Part shown: piece by piece, positions 13,736 to 17,233 of the stretch
How positions within the stretch are numbered: position 1 is the stretch's first letter
Layout: the number at the start of each line of letters is the position of its first letter
NCBI GenBank assembly: GCA_018238825.1
Contig: JABCSP010000017.1
Location: 1-17,233, forward strand
Direction: 5' to 3'
Length of the DNA stretch: 17,233 bases
DNA from: Candidatus Thorarchaeota archaeon
GTDB lineage: Archaea; Asgardarchaeota; Thorarchaeia; Thorarchaeales; Thorarchaeaceae
Position numbers and translations under genes: made by a program
The notes under the pieces: model-generated
Told to the model about the DNA's origin: nothing
Database searches by the model: none
Seen by the model: only the letters and a program-made list of their open reading frames with translations

Positions 13736-14911
13736 CTAGCTATGTGCCAGTTGAAGAATGTCACCATCTTGGAGAGGATAACCAAGACCAACAACTCTGC
13801 GTTTAATCTTATCATTTTCTCGAATGATTACAGCTGACCTGAAGCGTTCTACAAACAGCTCCTTGTGGACCTTACGGGCTGCATCCTCAACTACTGAACC
13901 TTCAGGTAGGACTATTGGTTTCCTTTCCCTCTTCTGTCCAGGTATCTTGGTGTATACTCTCAGAATGTCAAGATGATTGTAGAGTGTCCAGCTCATTCCA
14001 TCAAGATTCTCTTCTTTTTCAGCAGATATTGGGATGATATCGAATCTATCAGTATACTTTTCTTCCAGTTCTTTGAATCTTGCTTCTGATCCGTCGGAAT
14101 CACCCTTTGTGGCAATTACCATGGCACGCACATAAGCGACGCTTGCATCCATTGCATCCATGAGCTGTTCGAAAGTCGCTGGTTTCTGGAACCTGACAAT
14201 GATGTTTGATACTCTACGTGCCCTTAGATATTCCATTACTTCTTCAATATCACCTTGATAATTCTGAGCACCATAGATCATGAGCCCACCCAGACCAACT
14301 CTCTCAATTCTAACAGCGGTCTTCTCCTTGTTCAACCTAATTCTTGCAGCATCCAATTCACCCAGAATTATATTCATCTGAGTATCAATATCCTGTGACA
14401 AATCAACTATTATTGCGATACAGTCAGTGTTTCTTGCTACTGCAAGAGCCTGTCTGCCAATTCCTGCTTTATGACTTCCTTTGAACACTCCTGGTAGTTC
14501 TACGAGTTGAATGTTGATATCTTCCAATGTTAGCATTGCTGGAGTTGGTATAGGTGTAGTAAATGGATAGTCTCCTATGTCAAAAGTTGCATTTGTCACA
14601 GCGTTAATGATGCTTGATTTTCCACAATTTGTTACTCCCACCAAGCAAACTTGTCCAGCCCCCTCTTTTCGAACAACTCCTTCTTCTGTTCCTCCACTCT
14701 TTCTGGCTCTATCTTGCTCTCGTCTTTTCTCTAGCAGTGCCTTGAGCTGAGCTAGTTTCTTTCGGTAGTCTCCTACCATTCGTTCTCCACCCTTATGACG
14801 TGGGGCAAGAGAAAGAAGTTTTTCCAATTCTATTATCCGCTGCGCTATGTCTTCTGTTTCTTCGAAGATAAGCCGTTGCTTGTCAAATTCTGGAGTAACG
14901 TTAGTAGGCAA
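13736..14911 (-). CDS. DRG/Obg-family GTPase with TGS domain
   Basis: A 391-residue protein of the DRG type (COG1163). In order it has an N-terminal helical region with HKGGERMVGDYRKKLAQLKALLEKRR (39-64), a P-loop GVTNCGKSS (92-100), the G2 region YPFTTPIPTP with T118/T119, a G3 motif ELPG (138-141), an inserted segment, G4 TKGD (268-271), G5 SA (296-297) and a C-terminal TGS domain (318-390) ending DGDILQLAH. DRG proteins bind translating ribosomes. Two motifs are unusual: G3 has Glu instead of Asp, and G4 is TKGD rather than NKxD. The start is TTG 14911, the only usable start after an in-frame TGA nine bases upstream; no SD is seen. It lies 46 bases after the TrmY-like gene and ends immediately before the TrmJ-like gene. 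Confidence 0.9.
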   Translation of the reverse strand: MPTNVTPEFDKQRLIFEETEDIAQRIIELEKLLSLAPRHKGGERMVGDYRKKLAQLKALLEKRREQDRARKSGGTEEGVVRKEGAGQVCLVGVTNCGKSSIINAVTNATFDIGDYPFTTPIPTPAMLTLEDINIQLVELPGVFKGSHKAGIGRQALAVARNTDCIAIIVDLSQDIDTQMNIILGELDAARIRLNKEKTAVRIERVGLGGLMIYGAQNYQGDIEEVMEYLRARRVSNIIVRFQKPATFEQLMDAMDASVAYVRAMVIATKGDSDGSEARFKELEEKYTDRFDIIPISAEKEENLDGMSWTLYNHLDILRVYTKIPGQKRERKPIVLPEGSVVEDAARKVHKELFVERFRSAVIIRENDKIKRRVVGLGYPLQDGDILQLAHS

Positions 14912-14957
14912 TAGGAATCAAGTATATTCTGGAAAATATTTCATTATGAAGCTTTCT

Positions 14958-15539
14958 TCACAAACAAGAAACGGTCTTATCAACTATCAAATTGACATCC
15001 AAAATGAATCTCTCTGGATGTGGAAAATAGGGTAGTTCTACTTGTGGCCACTTAGCATCTATTTGAAATGAATCAAATTGCTTTCCAATGGAGTAGATCA
15101 GCAGTGAATTTTCATTCTCTGCAACACCAGTGAAGTTAGATGTGCTTCCTGGGGTTGAAATACAGACCTTGGAGGGAGTTAATGATTCACAGAAATTCTT
15201 CAAGTCAGATCTTCTCACTTCAATCCCATTATCCATTATTTCGAAAGAGTCCCTCAACAACTTTTCGGCTATTGAAATTGCTTTCATTAGAAAGAATGAG
15301 ATAGATCGTTCATCAGGTGAAACACGTTTCAGACTGGCTCCTGGGAATGAGATGAGCTTCAAGTCATCTGGTGTTCCTTTAGCTAGAGATACTACTACAT
15401 CTCTTCGTAGATTTCCAGAAATGAATAGTCCTACATTCACACACCTTGCTGCTGTGATAACTTCAGGAGAATTATTGCCTGATTTTACCGATATCTTGTC
15501 AATAGGGATGTCATCAAATAGAATCAGGAAATCTCGCAT
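14958..15539 (-). CDS. trmY: TrmY-like SPOUT methyltransferase (tRNA pseudouridine-54 N1-methyltransferase family)
   Basis: TrmY methylates N1 of pseudouridine 54 in the T-loop of archaeal tRNAs. The N-terminal half is a good match: MRDFLILFDDIP, the helix EVITAARCVNVGLFISGNLRRDVVVSLA (26-53) and the conserved SPDERSISFFLMKAI (74-88). The length, 193 residues, is normal. The C-terminal half is unusual: the family's GDH-type SAM-binding loop and its Leu-Gly-Pro/Cys-containing knot helix are not clearly present, the equivalent text being SLLIYSIGKQFDSF and FILDVNLIVDKTVSCL. The cofactor site may be altered, or I may be misaligning it. ATG 15539 follows the SRP54 stop by 18 bases, implying co-transcription. 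Confidence 0.75.
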   Translation of the reverse strand: MRDFLILFDDIPIDKISVKSGNNSPEVITAARCVNVGLFISGNLRRDVVVSLAKGTPDDLKLISFPGASLKRVSPDERSISFFLMKAISIAEKLLRDSFEIMDNGIEVRRSDLKNFCESLTPSKVCISTPGSTSNFTGVAENENSLLIYSIGKQFDSFQIDAKWPQVELPYFPHPERFILDVNLIVDKTVSCL

Positions 15540-15557
15540 TATACTACCAATTCCAGT

Positions 15558-16904
15558 TTACATGCCCGGTAGACCGCCTGGAAGACCTGGAATACCACCC
15601 TTCCTTCCACGACGCTGTTTTCCCATCTGCTTCATCATTTTCTTCATTTGGTCGTATTGTTTTAGGAGGTCTCTCACATCTTTCAAAGAAGTACCTGAAC
15701 CCTTTGCAATACGTTTGATTCGTGCTGCTTTGATGAGTTTTGGCTCTTCCATCTCTGCCTTTGTCATGGAGTTCATGATGACTTCCCATTTCTTCATGTT
15801 CTCCTCTTGAATCTCTGCCATACCTTCCGGTAGTTTATACTGGAGACCAAGCATTTCCATCACTTTTCCAATTGGGCCCATTTTCTTCAATTGTTTGAGT
15901 TGAGACATCATATCCTTCAGTGAAAATTGCCCTTTCATAATCCGCTTCGCAGCGTCATCTTCAACCTCGATTTCGGCCTCTCTGACTTTTTCAACTAGAC
16001 CTCCAATGTCTGACATTCCCAATATTCGACCAGCAAATTTGGTTGGATTGAAGGGTTCTATTGCATCCATTCCTTCTCCCAGACCAATGAACTTGATTGG
16101 GGCCTTCGTTGCTGCAATTGCTGATATTGCCCCACCACCTTTTGCACTACCATCTAGTTTTGTGATTATGATTGATCCGATCTGAGTTGCTTTACGAAAT
16201 GCTTCCGCCTGAACTCCTGCCTGTTGTCCCAGAGTACCATCAATGACAAGAATAATTTCTTGGGGCTTAACCGATTTGGAGATGTCGCGCATCTCTTTTA
16301 TGAGACTTTTTTCCTCTTTATGACGCCCTGAAGTATCCAAGAGAATTAATTCAATGCCCTTCTTCTTCATCTCTTTGAATCCTTTCTTCGCTAGCTTGAC
16401 TGCATCTTTCTCGTTCTCATCACCCCAAAAAGGTACGTTTGATTTCTCAGCTAGCTGCATCAACTGATTATATGCTCCTGGTCTGAAATTGTCTGCACAG
16501 ATAACCCCTGTCTTAATCCCTCTCTTCTGATAGTATCTGGCTAGTTTTCCAATTGTCGTAGTCTTTCCCGAACCCTGAATACCTACCATCATCACTAGAT
16601 TCTGCTTGCCAGGATTGATGGTAAGTGGTACTGCCTTTTCTCCAAGAAAGAATGCAAGAGTATCCCAGACAACACGAATGATATGTTCTCGTCGAGAAAT
16701 TCCTCTAGGCAAGTTCTCATCTAATGCCTGCTCTTCTACTCTCTTAGTGATTGCCATCACAAGGGTGACATCGACGTCAGCTACAAGCAGGGCTCGTTGT
16801 ATGTCTTTGACAAGCTCCTTTACTAAATCCTCGTCAATGACATTTGCACCAAAGAGCTTCTTCAGAGCTGAGTTGAGTGATTTTCCAAGACCTTCGAGAA
16901 CCAA
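15558..16904 (-). CDS. srp54: Signal recognition particle protein SRP54 (Ffh)
   Basis: SRP54 is the GTPase that, with 7S RNA and SRP19, recognises signal sequences on nascent chains and docks with FtsY. N domain: VLEGLGKSLNSALKKLFGANVIDEDLVKELVKDIQRALL. G domain: P-loop GIQGSGKTT, ADNFRPGA, DTSGRH, TKLDGSAKGGGA, and FIGLGEGMDAIEPF. The M domain begins near VEDDAAKRIMKGQFSLKDM and ends in a Met/Lys-rich tail (QMKKMMKQMGKQRRGRKGG). I place the start at TTG 16904: SD GGTGAT (16916-16911) lies six bases upstream and the protein then begins MVLEGLGKSL, as in other archaeal SRP54 proteins. ATG 16946 would add 14 residues with no family counterpart. Total length about 448. First of the four-gene run. 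Confidence 0.96.
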   Translation of the reverse strand: MVLEGLGKSLNSALKKLFGANVIDEDLVKELVKDIQRALLVADVDVTLVMAITKRVEEQALDENLPRGISRREHIIRVVWDTLAFFLGEKAVPLTINPGKQNLVMMVGIQGSGKTTTIGKLARYYQKRGIKTGVICADNFRPGAYNQLMQLAEKSNVPFWGDENEKDAVKLAKKGFKEMKKKGIELILLDTSGRHKEEKSLIKEMRDISKSVKPQEIILVIDGTLGQQAGVQAEAFRKATQIGSIIITKLDGSAKGGGAISAIAATKAPIKFIGLGEGMDAIEPFNPTKFAGRILGMSDIGGLVEKVREAEIEVEDDAAKRIMKGQFSLKDMMSQLKQLKKMGPIGKVMEMLGLQYKLPEGMAEIQEENMKKWEVIMNSMTKAEMEEPKLIKAARIKRIAKGSGTSLKDVRDLLKQYDQMKKMMKQMGKQRRGRKGGIPGLPGGLPGM

Positions 16905-16910
16905 AACAAT

Positions 16911-16916
16911 ATCACC
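16911..16916 (-). promoter_or_regulatory. SD that fixes the SRP54 start at TTG
   Basis: Minus-strand GGTGAT, a perfect match to the archaeal anti-SD, lies six bases before TTG 16904. It falls within the alternative longer frame that starts at ATG 16946. Confidence 0.6.
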
Positions 16917-16947
16917 GTCTTCTGGGACTGCTCCTATGCTGTCCATA

Positions 16948-16969
16948 TCAACCTTCCTTTGTAGGTTGA
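16948..16969 (-). other. 7-bp hairpin in the SRP54 leader
   Basis: On the minus strand TCAACCT and AGGTTGA form a perfect 7-bp stem around an 8-base loop (ACAAAGGA), directly before the alternative ATG at 16946. It lies between the 54-residue frame and SRP54 and could be a weak terminator or a translation-control stem for the longer SRP54 frame. Confidence 0.3.
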
Positions 16970-17012
16970 ATATGAATCCGAATAGGATTAAATCTTACAG
17001 ATTCCTAAATAA

Positions 17013-17177
17013 CTACTGACGCAAAATGTAAGAAAATATGTAAGATTTACCATCCCTTTCACTGAGGGCTCTAATCTCCAGATGCAATCCTATTCGACTT
17101 CGATGAGTTAGTTCATCTGGAATCTTGACCTCAGCTAGATGGTTGACTACTATCCTAGTTGGAGGGCGTTTCTTCAT
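17013..17177 (-). CDS. Small basic hypothetical protein (54 residues)
   Basis: A complete short frame, ATG 17177 to TAG 17013. It begins MKKRPPTRIVVNHLAEVKIP and ends YIFSYILRQ. It is basic, with no membrane segment, and alternates hydrophobic and charged residues like a small beta-rich domain (RIVVNHLAEVKIP, RIGLHLEIRALSE, KSYIFSYILR). An in-frame TAG lies six codons upstream of the ATG, so the frame is not part of a larger protein. No SD is present; minus-strand TATATA (17199-17194) lies about 17 bases upstream, which is close to leaderless spacing but slightly short. It precedes SRP54 by about 110 bases on the same strand. I cannot assign a family; coding status is probable but not certain. 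Confidence 0.45.
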   Translation of the reverse strand: MKKRPPTRIVVNHLAEVKIPDELTHRSRIGLHLEIRALSERDGKSYIFSYILRQ

Positions 17178-17233
17178 GTCAACATCGATTATCTATATAC
17201 ATTTTTTCGTATGAGTTCATATACTTGCATGAC

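Noticed and set aside
17189..17233. C-terminal end of a further minus-strand gene at the right edge (text ending QVYELIRKNVYR)
   Set aside because: Only about 14 codons are in the window, and the TATA-like TATATA lies inside it. It could be the tail of an operon partner, but the evidence is too thin to annotate.

Overview
The window looks archaeal. It encodes ribosomal proteins eL33 (L35Ae) and uL16 (L10e), an archaeal-type SRP54, a deoxyhypusine synthase, two SPOUT RNA methyltransferases (TrmY-like and TrmJ-like), a DRG/Obg-type GTPase with a C-terminal TGS domain, and an ADP-forming acyl-CoA synthetase split into alpha and beta subunits. Translation signals are Shine-Dalgarno motifs complementary to an archaeal 16S tail (AGGTGA, GGTGAT, GGAGGA), often followed by GTG or TTG starts. 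A free-standing Roadblock/LC7 protein, a membrane-anchored winged-helix protein, eL33 and hypusine synthesis together point towards an Asgard (for example Thorarchaeota-like) or related lineage. That placement is inference and was not tested. No tRNA, rRNA, CRISPR array or insertion sequence was seen.

Layout. 1-703: the 3' end of an unrecognised gene. 1000-3473 (+): a Roadblock protein, cis-prenyltransferase UppS, and an unrecognised helical protein with its own TATA box and SD. 3463-5694 (-): ADP-forming acyl-CoA synthetase alpha then beta. 5743-6810 (+): a radical SAM protein, divergent from the synthetase. 6792-8520 (-): two uncharacterised membrane proteins flanking eL33. 8786-9700 (+): deoxyhypusine synthase behind a GC-rich leader that could fold over its own ribosome binding site. 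9945-10163 (-): a 72-residue membrane protein. 10490-12157 (+): a membrane-anchored winged-helix regulator followed by a PepSY-like extracytoplasmic protein, with related short sequence elements before, inside and after the pair. 12441-12980 (+): uL16. 12977-16904 (-): an information-processing block in the transcription order SRP54, TrmY-like, DRG-like GTPase, TrmJ-like. A previously uncounted 54-residue frame (17013-17177, -) lies upstream of SRP54.

How the genes fit together. Most of the recognisable content serves translation and protein targeting: ribosomal proteins, tRNA methylation, eIF5A hypusination, a ribosome-associated GTPase and SRP. UppS supplies polyprenyl diphosphate for the lipid carrier of glycosylation. 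The ADP-forming synthetase makes ATP from acyl-CoA, as in peptide- or organic-acid-fermenting archaea. The least understood parts are the regulator/PepSY pair with its repeated elements and 8-bp dyad, the dys leader, the Asp-rich membrane protein, the TrmY-like protein without the usual C-terminal cofactor loop, and the 54-residue frame. Start codons at SRP54, the winged-helix gene, the PepSY-like gene, uL16, dys and the 2277 gene were chosen from SD position and family alignment, and differ from the longest open frames.
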